From Micromonospora halophytica (GTDB lineage Bacteria; Actinomycetota; Actinomycetes; Mycobacteriales; Micromonosporaceae), in contig NZ_FMDN01000005.1 of assembly GCF_900090245.1 (NCBI RefSeq), positions 124,001 through 188,000 of the forward strand: 64,000 bases of DNA. Reading direction: 5' to 3'. The translations under genes and the position numbers were made by a program. A model generated the notes under the pieces. It searched no databases. It was not told the origin of the DNA and worked only from the letters and a program-made list of their open reading frames with translations. Numbering within the stretch: the stretch's first letter is position 1; each line of letters opens with the position of its first letter. Below, one piece after another: positions 8,478 through 17,193 of this stretch.

Positions 8478-8587
8478 AAGGGGTCACCTCACTGTGACGG
8501 TGGTACGCGATGGATACCCCACCCTCCCACCCCACCCCACCCCTCCGCACCCACCACCCCGGTCCGGCCGCCCCTGCCCACCTAGGT

Positions 8588-8644
8588 TGATCATCAAGTT
8601 GTCACCCGCCACACCGGCGTGCAGCAGCAATAACTTCATGATCA
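8588..8644. repeat. Inverted-repeat element (TGATCAT / ATGATCA ends)
   Basis: Arms 8588-8602 and 8630-8644 pair at 13 of 15 positions, with a short CAC...GTG inner stem. It lies between the biotin carboxylase stop and the HMG-CoA lyase start. The 190-bp gap holds no gene. Confidence 0.6.
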
Positions 8645-8669
8645 CCGGGGCGTTGGGGGAGGAAGGGGG

Positions 8670-10037
8670 TCAGCGCATGCGGGTGACGATGCCGGTGTCG
8701 TAGTCGCCCGAGATGAACTCGGCGTTCTCCAGCAGCTCGGCGAAGAAGGGGAGGTTGTTCTTCGGGCCGGCCAGCTCGAACGCGGCGACCGCCGTCCTCG
8801 CGCGGTCGATCGCCTCGGCCCGGGTGGCGCCGCTGACGATGAGCTTGGCCATCAGGCTGTCGTAGAACGGGGTGACCGTGTTGCCCTCGACGTAGCCGGA
8901 GTCCACCCGGACACCCTCGCCGGTCGGCTCCACCCAGGTCTTGATCACGCCGGGGCCGGGCAGGAAGCGCTTCGGGTCCTCGGCGTTGACCCGCAGCTCG
9001 ATGGCGTGCCCGCGCGGGGCGAGCGCGTCCGGGTCGAAGGTCGGCGCGAGGCCGGCGGCCACCCGCAGCTGCTCCTCGACCAGGTCGACGCCGTACACCA
9101 GCTCGGTCACCGGGTGCTCCACCTGCAGGCGGGTGTTCATCTCCAGGAAGAAGAATTCTTCGGAGCCGGGGCCATCACCCTGGAAGTCCCGCTGACGCGG
9201 GACCAACAGGCACTCGACCGTGCCGGCGTTGCGGTAGCCGACCGCCTCGCCGGCGCGTACCGCCGCAGCCAGGAAACGCTCCCGCAGCTCCGGGGAGACC
9301 GCCGGGGAGGGCGACTCCTCGACCAGCTTCTGGTTGCGCCGCTGCACCGAGCACTCCCGCTCACCGAGCGCCACCACCCGACCGTCGGCCAGGCCGAGGA
9401 TCTGCACCTCGACGTGGCGTACCCGGGGGAAGTACCGCTCGATCAGCACCGAGCCGTCGCCGAACATCCGCTCGGCGAACGAGCGCACCTTGTCGTACTC
9501 GGTGCGCAACGCGTCCTCGTCGTTGGCCACGCCCATGCCCATGCCGCCGCCACCGGCCGCGGCCTTGACCATCACCGGGTAACCGATCTCCGCCGCGGCG
9601 GCCACCGCCGCGTCCAGGTCGGCCGCCGGGTCGGTGGTGCCGGGCGCGACCGGGACCCCGGCCGCCGCCATCAGGTTCCGCGCGTTGATCTTGTCGCCCA
9701 TCGCGGTGATCGCGTCCGCGCCGGGCCCGACCCAGATCAGCCCGCTGGCCTCGACGGTACGGGCGAAGTCCGCATTCTCGGAGAGGAAGCCGTAGCCGGG
9801 GTGGATCGCCTGCGCGCCGGTGGACTTCGCGGCGGCGAGGATCGCCTCCACGTTCCGGTAGCTCTGCGCCGGGTTGGCCGGACCGACGCAGACGGCCTCG
9901 TCCGCCTCGGCGACGAACGGCAGGCCGGCGTCGGCCTCCGAGTGCACCGCGATCGCACGGATGCCGAGCCGCCTGGCGGTACGGATGATCCGGCGGGCGA
10001 TCTCGCCCCGGTTGGCGACCAGCAGCGACTCGATCAT
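8670..10037 (-). CDS. Biotin carboxylase (acyl-CoA carboxylase alpha-type, no carrier domain)
   Basis: 455 residues with the full biotin carboxylase unit: 'LLVANRGEIARRIIRTARRLGI' N-terminal domain, ATP-grasp with glycine loop 'KAAAGGGGMGMG', 'FFLEMNTRLQVEHPVTELVYGVDLVEEQ' and the C-terminal domain ending 'GDYDTGIVTRMR'. It carboxylates biotin using ATP and bicarbonate. Start chosen at the ATG with GGGAGG 5 bases upstream; a 57-residue upstream extension is low-complexity. Alpha subunits of methylcrotonyl/propionyl-CoA carboxylases usually continue for about 200 residues into a biotin-carrier domain with an AMKM motif; here the protein stops, so the carrier must come from elsewhere. Confidence 0.93.
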   Translation of the reverse strand: MIESLLVANRGEIARRIIRTARRLGIRAIAVHSEADAGLPFVAEADEAVCVGPANPAQSYRNVEAILAAAKSTGAQAIHPGYGFLSENADFARTVEASGLIWVGPGADAITAMGDKINARNLMAAAGVPVAPGTTDPAADLDAAVAAAAEIGYPVMVKAAAGGGGMGMGVANDEDALRTEYDKVRSFAERMFGDGSVLIERYFPRVRHVEVQILGLADGRVVALGERECSVQRRNQKLVEESPSPAVSPELRERFLAAAVRAGEAVGYRNAGTVECLLVPRQRDFQGDGPGSEEFFFLEMNTRLQVEHPVTELVYGVDLVEEQLRVAAGLAPTFDPDALAPRGHAIELRVNAEDPKRFLPGPGVIKTWVEPTGEGVRVDSGYVEGNTVTPFYDSLMAKLIVSGATRAEAIDRARTAVAAFELAGPKNNLPFFAELLENAEFISGDYDTGIVTRMR

Positions 10038-10163
10038 TTTTCCTCCCGACGTCCAGGGGTGGGGACGGCTGCCAGGTAACCACGGCCCCCCGGTTACTGA
10101 CGAGTCACCACCCCGCCCCACCCCACCCCGAACCCCCTCCCCCGCCCACCCCGTTCCGGCGCG

Positions 10164-10233
10164 CGATCTTGCAGTTCCGGCCGCGACAAAAGGGGGCGAG
10201 ACACGCATATCGACGGCCCCAAGTGCAAGATCG
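10164..10233. repeat. Inverted-repeat element (CGATCTTGCA ends)
   Basis: 20-nt arms (10164-10183 and 10214-10233) match at 17 of 20 positions and begin with the perfect decamer CGATCTTGCA. Sits in the 241-bp gap between the TetR and biotin carboxylase genes. No reading frame of interest. Confidence 0.65.
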
Positions 10234-10278
10234 ACGAGGGCTGGCGGGGGCTCCTGGGGGAGGGCTCGGGGGGGTGGG

Positions 10279-10905
10279 TCAGGCGGGGGTGGTGGGGGCG
10301 AGGAGGGCGGTCAGGGTGGCGGCGCGGAGCAGCTCGGCGCGGCGACGGCGGTCCACCTCGCCGCCGAGGAACGGCGTCGAGTTCATCAGGCCGAACGCGG
10401 CGTGGGCGAGCACCCGCGCCTCCCCGTCGGGCAGATCGGGGTGCAGCGCGGTCAGCACCGTCACCCACTCCTCGACGTAGAGCCGCTGGAGCCGGCGGAT
10501 ACGGCGGCGCGGCTCGTCGGGAAGCCGGTCCAACTCGTGCAGGTGCAGCGCGATGACGGCCGGATTGGCCAGGGCAAATTCGACGTGGAAGTCGATCAGC
10601 GACTCCAGTGCGGCGCGCGGGTCGCCCGGTCGGCCGACGGCCCGGTCCCGGCCGCCGTCGAGCAACCCTTCGCTGACCGGGATCAGCGCGGCGACCAGCA
10701 TCGCCTCCTTGCCGGCGAAGTGGTGGTAGAGGGCCGGACCGGTCACCCCCGCCGCGGCACCGATGTCGTCCATCGACACCCCGTGGTAGCCGCGCGCGGC
10801 GAAGAGGCCGACCGCGATCTCCAGGATCTCGTCCCGGCGGGACCGCCGTCGACCCGTACCCGCCACGCCGTTCGCCCCGATCCGCGCCTGCTGTTCCACC
10901 GCCAC
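10279..10905 (-). CDS. TetR family regulator of the acyl-CoA cluster
   Basis: 208 residues. Typical TetR N-terminus at about residues 23-70: 'RRDEILEIAVGLFAARGYHGVSMDDIGAAAGVTGPALYHHFAGKEAML', then an all-helical ligand domain. TetR repressors bind palindromic operators as dimers and let go on binding a ligand, here plausibly an acyl-CoA. The GTG start is supported by a TAGGCT -10 box 6 bases upstream (leaderless mRNA). It heads the run of leucine-catabolic genes on the same strand, so local control is likely; the 17-bp palindrome at 7246 is a candidate target. Confidence 0.9.
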   Translation of the reverse strand: MAVEQQARIGANGVAGTGRRRSRRDEILEIAVGLFAARGYHGVSMDDIGAAAGVTGPALYHHFAGKEAMLVAALIPVSEGLLDGGRDRAVGRPGDPRAALESLIDFHVEFALANPAVIALHLHELDRLPDEPRRRIRRLQRLYVEEWVTVLTALHPDLPDGEARVLAHAAFGLMNSTPFLGGEVDRRRRAELLRAATLTALLAPTTPA

Positions 10906-10917
10906 CGGGCAAGCCTA
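10903..10917 (-). promoter_or_regulatory. Leaderless promoter of the TetR gene
   Basis: Minus-strand -10 hexamer TAGGCT (10912-10917) ends 6 bases before the GTG start codon, leaving no room for a ribosome binding site. Confidence 0.55.
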
Positions 10918-11060
10918 GACCGCGTCCGCACCGTGGTGGAGGCTCGGTTACCCACCGGTCGCCTCACATCTCTGCCCGTGCCGGCACCACACCGTCGGCC
11001 CGGGTGCCGTGCCTACCGGCTGCGCCTGCCGGCCACCGTCTCCTCCCCGGTTCGGGCTGG

Positions 11061-11633
11061 TCACGCTCGCGGCGTGGTGGGGACTGCGACCGGTGGCTGC
11101 GGCGCCGGTCGACGTCCCGCCCACCAGCGCCGGGACAGCAGCCCGGCCAGGGCCGCGCCGGTCGCGTTGAGCAGCACGTCGTCGACCGAGGTGACCCGGC
11201 CGAGGTCGAGCGCGTACTGCAACGACTCGACCAGCACGGAGCCGGCGGCCCCGAGCAGGAAGAGCCGGCCGACGCCGGCGAGGGCTGCGGAGCGTACCGG
11301 GGCGAGGAAGCCCAGCGCGGCGAAGACCAGCAGGTTGCCGACGACCTGGACCACGACGGTGGCCGGGGGGCCGGCCTCGACCAGGTCGACGAGGTCGCGC
11401 ACCGGGACGAGGTTGACGTCGCCGGGAGCATCGCGAGGGGTGAGGATCATCCAGAGCCAGGGCAGCGTCCCGGCGACCATGCCGATCTCGGCGGCGCTGC
11501 GCCACCACGCCTCGTCGCGGGTGGACACGTCTTGCCGGCGGCGGGCCATCAGCACGGTGAGCAGCACCGTCACCGGCACCGCGACCAGCGTGGCGAGCAG
11601 CACGTCGCCCCAGTCCCGCCACACCTGCCCCAT
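11061..11633 (-). CDS. VanZ family membrane protein
   Basis: 190 residues with about four hydrophobic helices and the VanZ pattern: 'WLWMILTPRDAPGDVNLVPVRDLVDLV', 'VVGNLLVFAALGFLAPV' and 'ESLQYALDLGRVTSVDDVLLNATGAALAGLL'. VanZ, named for teicoplanin resistance, is a broad membrane family of poorly defined role. The C-terminal tail is Pro-rich. It follows no obvious operon partner; the TetR gene downstream has its own leaderless promoter. Resistance function should not be assumed. Confidence 0.85.
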   Translation of the reverse strand: MGQVWRDWGDVLLATLVAVPVTVLLTVLMARRRQDVSTRDEAWWRSAAEIGMVAGTLPWLWMILTPRDAPGDVNLVPVRDLVDLVEAGPPATVVVQVVGNLLVFAALGFLAPVRSAALAGVGRLFLLGAAGSVLVESLQYALDLGRVTSVDDVLLNATGAALAGLLSRRWWAGRRPAPQPPVAVPTTPRA

Positions 11634-11930
11634 CGGGGCAGCGTAGCGGCACCGGCGGGGCGGCGAGGCGCGTCACCGCCGGCGAGGATCGACCACCTTC
11701 CCGGCGGGCCGACACCGCCCGCCCACCCGACGGCGGGCCGGGAGGTTACCCCACCGGCAACACTCCTTACAACCCGTTCAGGTTGACGTTCGTCAATATC
11801 GTTCTCACATCGCGCACATCGAAGAGATTCATTGTCATGAATGTAAAGGCTAGGATTCTCCCCAACGTCCAGCGCCTCTCGACGGGCCAAAAGCCACCCC
11901 GAGGGGCCACCACAGTAGGAGGACCGGGAG
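11634..11930. promoter_or_regulatory. Upstream region of the subtilase pair
   Basis: 297 bases, noticeably AT-richer between about 11760 and 11860. Two small palindromes are visible: TTGACGTTCGTCAA around 11782-11795 and ATTCATTGTCATGAAT at 11828-11843, followed by a TAGGAT -10-like hexamer at 11851-11856. These look like a regulated promoter for the secreted proteases; the regulator is unknown. Confidence 0.4.
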
Positions 11931-13166
11931 ATGACACTCCCTCGCACCCACCGGCGTACCCTCGCCGCGGTCAGCGTGCTCGCCAGCGCCGCCATGGTCA
12001 CCGCCATGGCCGCCGCTCCGGCCACGGCTGCCGCAGCCACCGGCGAGATCCGGAGCGCCGGCGGCGCGACGGCCGTAGCCGACAGCTACATCGTGGTACT
12101 GAAGGACAGCGAGGTCGGCGGACGTGCCGGCACCCGACAGGCCGCGGTCCGAAGCACCGCCGGCAACCTGGCCGAGCGGTTCGGCGGCACCGTGGGTCAC
12201 GTCTACGGCGACGCGCTCAACGGCTTCGAGGTGAAGCTCTCGGCGCAGGCCGCAAAGCGCCTGGCGGCGCACCCGGCGGTCGACTACGTCGAGCAGAACC
12301 ACACCGTCTCGATCCAGGGCACCCAGACCAACCCGCCGTGGGGCCTGGACCGCATCGACCAGCCGTACCTGCCGCTGAGCAGGAGCTACACCTGGAACAG
12401 CGACGGCACCGGCGTCACCGCGTACATCATCGACACCGGCATCCGGACCAGCCACGTCGACTTCGGCGGCCAGGCCGTCGACGGCTACGACGCGGTCGAC
12501 GGCGCCCTGCCCGCGGCCGACTGCAACGGTCACGGCACCCACGTCGCCGGCACCGTCGGCGGCAACACCTACGGTGTCGCCAAGGACGTCCGACTGGTCG
12601 CCGTACGGGTGCTCAACTGCTCCGGCAGCGGCACCTGGGCGCAGGTCATCGCCGGCATCAACTGGGTGACCTCGCACCACCAGCCCGGCCGGCCGGCGGT
12701 GGCGAACATGAGCCTCGGCGGCAGCAAGAACAGCTCCCTCAACACCGCCGTCGCCAACTCCATCGCCGACGGCGTCACGTACGCAGTGGCCTCCGGCAAC
12801 TCGAACGCCAACGCCTGCAACTACTCGCCGGCCTCGGTCCCGACCGCACTGACCGTCAACGCGTCGCAGAGCAACGACGCGCGGGCCTCGTTCTCCAACT
12901 GGGGTAGCTGCACCGACCTCTTCGCCCCGGGCGTGGGCGTCCTGTCGGCCTGGCACACCAGCAACACCGCCACCAACTCGATCAGCGGCACCTCGATGGC
13001 CGCCCCGCACGTGGCGGGCGCAGCCGCACGGGTCCTGGAGGTCTACCCGACCTGGAGCCCGGCCCAGGTGCACTCCTACATCATCAACCAGGCCACCGTC
13101 GGCGTGATCACCAACCCGGGCACCGGGTCGCCGAACCGGCTGCTCCGCCTGGCGCCCACGTTCTGA
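11931..13166 (+). CDS. Secreted S8 family serine peptidase (subtilase)
   Basis: 411 residues. A signal peptide (residues 1-35, ending in an Ala-rich stretch) is followed by an inhibitor-I9 propeptide ('SYIVVLKD...[35 protein letters not shown]') and a proteinase-K-like catalytic domain. The catalytic triad is complete: Asp168 in 'IIDTGI', His201 in '[12 protein letters not shown]', Ser355 in '[12 protein letters not shown]'; the oxyanion asparagine is Asn290 in 'ASGNSN'. It should be exported, processed and active on extracellular protein. AGGAGG lies 8 bases before the ATG. A paralogue of equal length follows 70 bp downstream. Confidence 0.95.
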   Translation: MTLPRTHRRTLAAVSVLASAAMVTAMAAAPATAAAATGEIRSAGGATAVADSYIVVLKDSEVGGRAGTRQAAVRSTAGNLAERFGGTVGHVYGDALNGFEVKLSAQAAKRLAAHPAVDYVEQNHTVSIQGTQTNPPWGLDRIDQPYLPLSRSYTWNSDGTGVTAYIIDTGIRTSHVDFGGQAVDGYDAVDGALPAADCNGHGTHVAGTVGGNTYGVAKDVRLVAVRVLNCSGSGTWAQVIAGINWVTSHHQPGRPAVANMSLGGSKNSSLNTAVANSIADGVTYAVASGNSNANACNYSPASVPTALTVNASQSNDARASFSNWGSCTDLFAPGVGVLSAWHTSNTATNSISGTSMAAPHVAGAAARVLEVYPTWSPAQVHSYIINQATVGVITNPGTGSPNRLLRLAPTF

Positions 13167-13236
13167 CCGGCACCGTCGAGTCACCGGCCCCGAGGCGAAC
13201 CGCCCCGGGGCCGGCCCCTTGCGACGAGGAGAAGAG

Positions 13237-14472
13237 ATGACGACATCACGCGTGCGGGGCCGGGCGCTCGCGCTCGCCCTGACGACCGCCCTGACCGCCG
13301 CCACGCTGTTCACCGGCGGCCAGGCCACCGCCGCCACCGGAACCGCCACCGAGGGCAGCGTCCGCCACGCCGGTGCCGCAGACGCAGTGCCGGGCAGCTA
13401 CCTCGTCGTGCTGCACGACGACCGGGTCCGCCGGGACGCCGACGCCACTGCCGAGGTCAGCCGGCTCGCAGACCGGTTGAGGGCCCGCTACGGCGGAACC
13501 GTCGGCCACGTCTACGGCAGCGCCCTGACCGGATTCGAGGTACGACTGACCGAACGGGCCGCCCGCCGCCTCGCCGCTGATCCGGCGGTGGCCCACGTGG
13601 AGCAGAACCGGGTGCTCCCACTGATCGGCCCCGGCGTGCAGCTCAACCCGCCCTCCTGGGGCCTGGACCGGATCGACCAGCGCCGCCTGCCGCTGGACAG
13701 GCGTTACGCCTACCCGAACACCGCGCACAACGTGCACGCGTACGTCATCGACACCGGGATCCGGGGCACACATCTGGACTTCGGCCTCCGGGTGACCGGT
13801 GGGGTCGACCTGGTCGACGGCGCACTCCCGGCGGACGACTGCAACGGCCACGGCACGCATCTCGCCGGCACCGTCGGCGGCACCGCGCACGGGGTGGCCA
13901 AGGAGGTCCGGCTCCACCCGGTCCGGGTGCTCAACTGCACCGGCAGCGGCACCTACGCCACCGTGATCGCCGGGGTGGACTGGGTCACCCGGAACGCCAT
14001 CCGGCCAGCGGTGGCGCTGATGGGCCTCGGCGGCTCCGCCAGTTCGACCCTGGACGCGGCGGTGGCCAACTCGATCGCCTCGGGCGTCACCTACGCCGTG
14101 GCGGCGGGCAGCGCGAACGGCAACGCCTGCAACTATTCCCCGGCCCGGGTTCCCGCGGCGCTGACCGCAGCCGGCACCACGTCCACCGACGCCCGGTCGA
14201 CGAGCAACAACTACGGCAGTTGCCTGGACCTCTACGCCCCCGGCGCCGGCATCACCTCCACCTGGCACACCGGCAACACCGCAACCGCCACCCTCAGCGG
14301 CAGTTCGATGGCGGCCGCGCACGTGGCCGGTTGCGCGGCGCTCACGCTCTCCGCCAACCCGACGTGGTCTCCGGCCCAGGTGGCGAACCACCTGATCGGC
14401 AGGGCGACTCTCAACGTGGTCACCGGGGTGATCTCGGGTACGCCGAACCGGCTGCTCTACTGCGGTCCCTGA
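13237..14472 (+). CDS. Subtilase paralogue with altered active-site surroundings
   Basis: 411 residues, same plan as the preceding protein: signal peptide, I9 propeptide ('YLVVLHDDRV...HVYGSALTGFEVRLTERAARRLAADPAVAHVEQN') and S8 domain. The triad residues remain (Asp172 in 'VIDTGI', His205 in 'GHGTHLAG', Ser357 in 'SGSSMAAAHVAG'), but the oxyanion-hole asparagine is Ser292 ('AAGSAN' instead of 'ASGN'), the substrate strand reads 'LMGLGG' instead of 'NMSLGG', and the Ser motif has lost Thr and Pro. Start taken at the ATG with GAGGAG upstream rather than the TTG 18 bases earlier. Probably arose by tandem duplication; activity may be weak or lost. Confidence 0.9.
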   Translation: MTTSRVRGRALALALTTALTAATLFTGGQATAATGTATEGSVRHAGAADAVPGSYLVVLHDDRVRRDADATAEVSRLADRLRARYGGTVGHVYGSALTGFEVRLTERAARRLAADPAVAHVEQNRVLPLIGPGVQLNPPSWGLDRIDQRRLPLDRRYAYPNTAHNVHAYVIDTGIRGTHLDFGLRVTGGVDLVDGALPADDCNGHGTHLAGTVGGTAHGVAKEVRLHPVRVLNCTGSGTYATVIAGVDWVTRNAIRPAVALMGLGGSASSTLDAAVANSIASGVTYAVAAGSANGNACNYSPARVPAALTAAGTTSTDARSTSNNYGSCLDLYAPGAGITSTWHTGNTATATLSGSSMAAAHVAGCAALTLSANPTWSPAQVANHLIGRATLNVVTGVISGTPNRLLYCGP

Positions 14473-14514
14473 CCTCGCCCCGGCACCCGGCGCACCTCCG
14501 GCACCTGCCGGGCT

Positions 14515-14548
14515 CCGTGGGCGACGCCTCATCCGGGGTCGCCCACGG
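14515..14548. terminator. Bidirectional hairpin between convergent genes
   Basis: Perfect 11-bp stem (14515-14525 with 14538-14548) between the subtilase stop (+) and the sulfurtransferase stop (-); can serve both. Confidence 0.75.
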
Positions 14549-14580
14549 AAAGCCGCACCGAGCCGGCCGCACCCGCCCGA

Positions 14581-15483
14581 TCAGCCGGTGAGCCCGCCCG
14601 GCTGGTCGCCCTTCACGACGGGGGCCCGGACCAGGTTGCCCCACTCAGTCCACGAGCCGTCGTAGTTACGCACCTGCGGGTAGCCCAGCAGGTGCCGCAG
14701 CACGAACCAGGTGTGGCTGGACCGCTCCCCGATCCGGCAGTACGCCACCACGTCGTCCGACGGGCTGAGCCCGAGCTGGTCGGCGTAGATGGCACGCAAC
14801 TCGTCGGCGGACCGGAAGGTGCCGTCGTCGTTCGCGGCGGACTTCCACGGCTTGTTCACCGCACCCGGGATGTGCCCGCCGCGCAGCGCGCCCTCCTGCG
14901 GGTAGTCCGGCATGTGCAGCATCTCCCCGGTGTACTCACCCGGCGACCGCACGTCGACCAGCGGCCGACCGGCGGCGATGTGCGCCATCACCTGCTCCCG
15001 GTACGCCCGGATCGGCGCGTCGTCGCGCTGCGGCACCGGGTACCCGGCGCGCGGGCGGGTCACCTTCTCCCGGGTCAGCTCGCGCCCCTCGGCGACCCAC
15101 TTCTGCCGGCCGCCGTCGAGCAGCCGCACGTCGACGTGGCCGAAGAGGGAGAAGACCCACAGGGCGTACGCGGCCCACCAGTTGAAGTTGTCGCCGTAGA
15201 AGACGACCGTGTCGTGCCGGCCGATGCCCTTCGCGGCGCACAGCTCGGCGAAGCTGGCCGCGTCGAGGTAGTCCCGGGTGACCTGGTCGTTCAGCTCGGT
15301 GTGCCAGTCGACCTTGACGGCGCCCGGGATGTGGCCGGTGTCGTAGAGCAGCACGTCCTCGTCGGACTCCACCACGACGAGACCCTCGTCGCCCAGGTGC
15401 TCGGCCAGCCACTCGGTGGTGACCAGGCGCTGCGGGTCGGCGTACGACTTCAGGCGGGGATTCGGATCGCTCGGCACCGGCAT
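14581..15483 (-). CDS. Two-domain sulfurtransferase (thiosulfate/3-mercaptopyruvate type)
   Basis: 300 residues with two rhodanese domains. The N-terminal inactive domain has '[25 protein letters not shown]'; the C-terminal domain has '[13 protein letters not shown]' and the catalytic loop '[15 protein letters not shown]' with Cys249. '[12 protein letters not shown]' is the loop of actinobacterial CysA/SseA-like enzymes, which transfer sulfane sulfur from thiosulfate to thiols or cyanide. Start set at the ATG for 'MPVPSDPN', 72 bases inside the longest frame. Cytoplasmic. It may feed sulfur to other pathways; the sufE gene in this window lies 9 kb away and is not clearly linked. Confidence 0.93.
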   Translation of the reverse strand: MPVPSDPNPRLKSYADPQRLVTTEWLAEHLGDEGLVVVESDEDVLLYDTGHIPGAVKVDWHTELNDQVTRDYLDAASFAELCAAKGIGRHDTVVFYGDNFNWWAAYALWVFSLFGHVDVRLLDGGRQKWVAEGRELTREKVTRPRAGYPVPQRDDAPIRAYREQVMAHIAAGRPLVDVRSPGEYTGEMLHMPDYPQEGALRGGHIPGAVNKPWKSAANDDGTFRSADELRAIYADQLGLSPSDDVVAYCRIGERSSHTWFVLRHLLGYPQVRNYDGSWTEWGNLVRAPVVKGDQPGGLTG

Positions 15484-15564
15484 GATCCCCAAGGTACGCC
15501 GGATCGGCGGCCGGTCACCGGGGATCGGGCGCAAGCGGCGAAACCCCGGCCACAAACGAGCCGG

Positions 15565-16011
15565 TCAGGCCCGGCGGTGCACCAACCGGCCGGCGACCAC
15601 CGTGGCCAGGCAGGACCCGTCCTCGGCGAAGACGGCCAGGTCCGCGCGCCCGCCGGCGGCCAACGTCGGTGGACGCGCGGTGTCGAGCACGACGACGTCG
15701 TTGCGGGCGGCGGCGGCCCGCAGCTCCGGGTCGGCCAGATGAGCGGCGGCCACCGCGCCGACACCGGCCCGGAACAGGGCGTGCACCCGCTCGCGCGGGC
15801 TGGGCGCGGGCGGCAACGGCCCGTCGTGCACCAGCGCCGGCCCGAGGGTGCCGGCCCACCGCCGGACCCGCACCTGTGGGTACGCCTCCGTCAACTCGTC
15901 CAGCGGCGCGATCTGCTCGATCCGGTCGCCGGTGACGAGGACAGCCAGGCCGGGCGCCGGATCGTCGCCAGGAGCCCTCCTGACCAGGGTGGCCGCGTGG
16001 ATGGTCCGCAT
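15565..16011 (-). CDS. Imidazolonepropionase-like composite-domain protein (no catalytic barrel)
   Basis: 148 residues. The N-terminus ('MRTIHAATLVRRAPG...AVLVTGDRIEQIAPLDELTEAYPQVRVRRWAGTLGPALVHDG') and C-terminus ('PPTLAAGGRADLAVFAEDGSCLATVVAGRLVHRRA') match the two flanking strands that form the small beta-sandwich of amidohydrolases, but the metal-binding TIM barrel between them is missing; the middle is a short helical stretch. A metal-dependent hydrolase activity is therefore unlikely. It follows the SGNH hydrolase gene with only 1 base between stop and start regions, so the two are probably co-transcribed. Function unknown. Confidence 0.7.
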   Translation of the reverse strand: MRTIHAATLVRRAPGDDPAPGLAVLVTGDRIEQIAPLDELTEAYPQVRVRRWAGTLGPALVHDGPLPPAPSPRERVHALFRAGVGAVAAAHLADPELRAAAARNDVVVLDTARPPTLAAGGRADLAVFAEDGSCLATVVAGRLVHRRA

Positions 16012-16012
16012 G

Positions 16013-16780
16013 TCAGTCGGTGATCGGGCTGAGCAGCGGGCGCTTCGCGGTGACCGAGTCGCCGGACGAGCGGCCGGTCAGCCGCCGCTTGACCCACGGG
16101 GCGAGGTGCCGGCCGGCCCAGCGCAGGTCGGCGGCGCGGGCGGCGAGCCACGGCGTCGGGGCCGGGTTCTCGGGGACCAGCAGCCACTCCTCGTCGCAGC
16201 CGACGCCGAGCGCATTCAGCACCTGGGCGGCGACCCGCCGGTGACCGGTGGCCGACAGGTGCAGCCGGTCGGTGCTCCAGAGCATCGGGTTGAGGAAGGT
16301 GTCGTCGGCGTACAGGTCGACCAGGATCGCGCCGTGCCGCTCGGCGGTCTCGCCGACGGCCCGGTTGAGCAGTTCGATGCGCGGGGCGACCAGGCGTTGG
16401 CCGGGCAGCCGGGCCATCACGTCGGCGAACCGGAACAGGATCACGTCGGCACCGCCGGAGCGCAGCTCACCGACCACCTCGTCGAAGCGGCTGACCAGGG
16501 CGTTCGGGTCGAAGTTGCGGCGCAGCACGTCGTTGCCGCCGGCCGCGAAGCTGATCAGGTCGGGCTGCATGGCCAGGGCGGCGGGCACCTGCTCGGCCAC
16601 CACGGCGGGGAAGAGGCGACCCCGGATCGCCAGGTTGGCGTACCCGAAGGCGGGGCCGGCGTCGGCGGCCAGCCGGGTCGCGACCAGGTCGGCCCACCCA
16701 CGGTAGGTGCCGTCCGGGTACGCGTCGTCCATGCCCTCGGTGAAGCTGTCCCCCACCGCCACGAAGCTGCGCCAGCGCAC
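16013..16780 (-). CDS. SGNH/GDSL hydrolase
   Basis: 255 residues. Block I 'VAVGDSFTEGMDD' holds the nucleophilic Ser; block III 'AAGGNDVLRR' gives the oxyanion Gly/Asn; block V 'STDRLHLSATGHRRVA' holds the Asp-x-x-His pair. SGNH enzymes are esterases/lipases or acyl hydrolases of broad substrate range. No signal peptide, so a cytoplasmic enzyme is expected. The start was moved to a GTG with GGGAGG about 5 bases upstream; the longest frame adds 31 untypical residues. Forms an operon with the following composite-domain protein. The substrate is unknown. Confidence 0.88.
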   Translation of the reverse strand: MRWRSFVAVGDSFTEGMDDAYPDGTYRGWADLVATRLAADAGPAFGYANLAIRGRLFPAVVAEQVPAALAMQPDLISFAAGGNDVLRRNFDPNALVSRFDEVVGELRSGGADVILFRFADVMARLPGQRLVAPRIELLNRAVGETAERHGAILVDLYADDTFLNPMLWSTDRLHLSATGHRRVAAQVLNALGVGCDEEWLLVPENPAPTPWLAARAADLRWAGRHLAPWVKRRLTGRSSGDSVTAKRPLLSPITD

Positions 16781-16869
16781 GCCGCCTCCCTCAGTCGTTG
16801 CCTGCGGCGACCAGTCTGTCACCGGCCGGGTGCCGCGCGCTGCCACCCGGCGGGCGAACGTGGCGGAGG

Positions 16870-17193
16870 TCATCGATCGACGATCGATCTCCGGTACGGA
16901 CCCCAGCCCACGAACCGCTCGAACAACTCACGCGGGGTCGGGCCGTCGTACGGGTTGAGCCGGAACAGGTCGTGGCACGCCTCGTGGTACAGCCCGGACA
17001 GGTAGACGGCCAGGTCGACGGGCTTGTCGTCGTACTCGACTCTCAACAGCAGCCGGGCCTCGGCGCACGGCCATGGGGACCCGCAGGCCCGGCACACCCA
17101 CAGCGGCCGGATCGGCAGGTGCGGTCGCTGCCCCGGCGGGTAGGCGCGAGGCCGGTCGGGGTACGGGCCGAGGCGGGGCACCGGCAGGCTCAC
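16870..17193 (-). CDS. Conserved hypothetical protein with CxxC pair
   Basis: 107 residues. Contains 'WVCRACGSPWPCAEARLLL', a possible zinc-binding cysteine group, then an acidic helical end 'PVDLAVYLSGLYHEACHDLF' and 'RELFERFVGWGPYRRS'. I do not recognise a characterised family; proteins like this travel with XRE/DUF397 modules in Micromonosporaceae. The GTG start at 17193 overlaps the stop of the upstream gene as GTGA, pointing to translational coupling. A GTG 24 bases further upstream is possible but has no spaced ribosome site. Confidence 0.7.
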   Translation of the reverse strand: MSLPVPRLGPYPDRPRAYPPGQRPHLPIRPLWVCRACGSPWPCAEARLLLRVEYDDKPVDLAVYLSGLYHEACHDLFRLNPYDGPTPRELFERFVGWGPYRRSIVDR

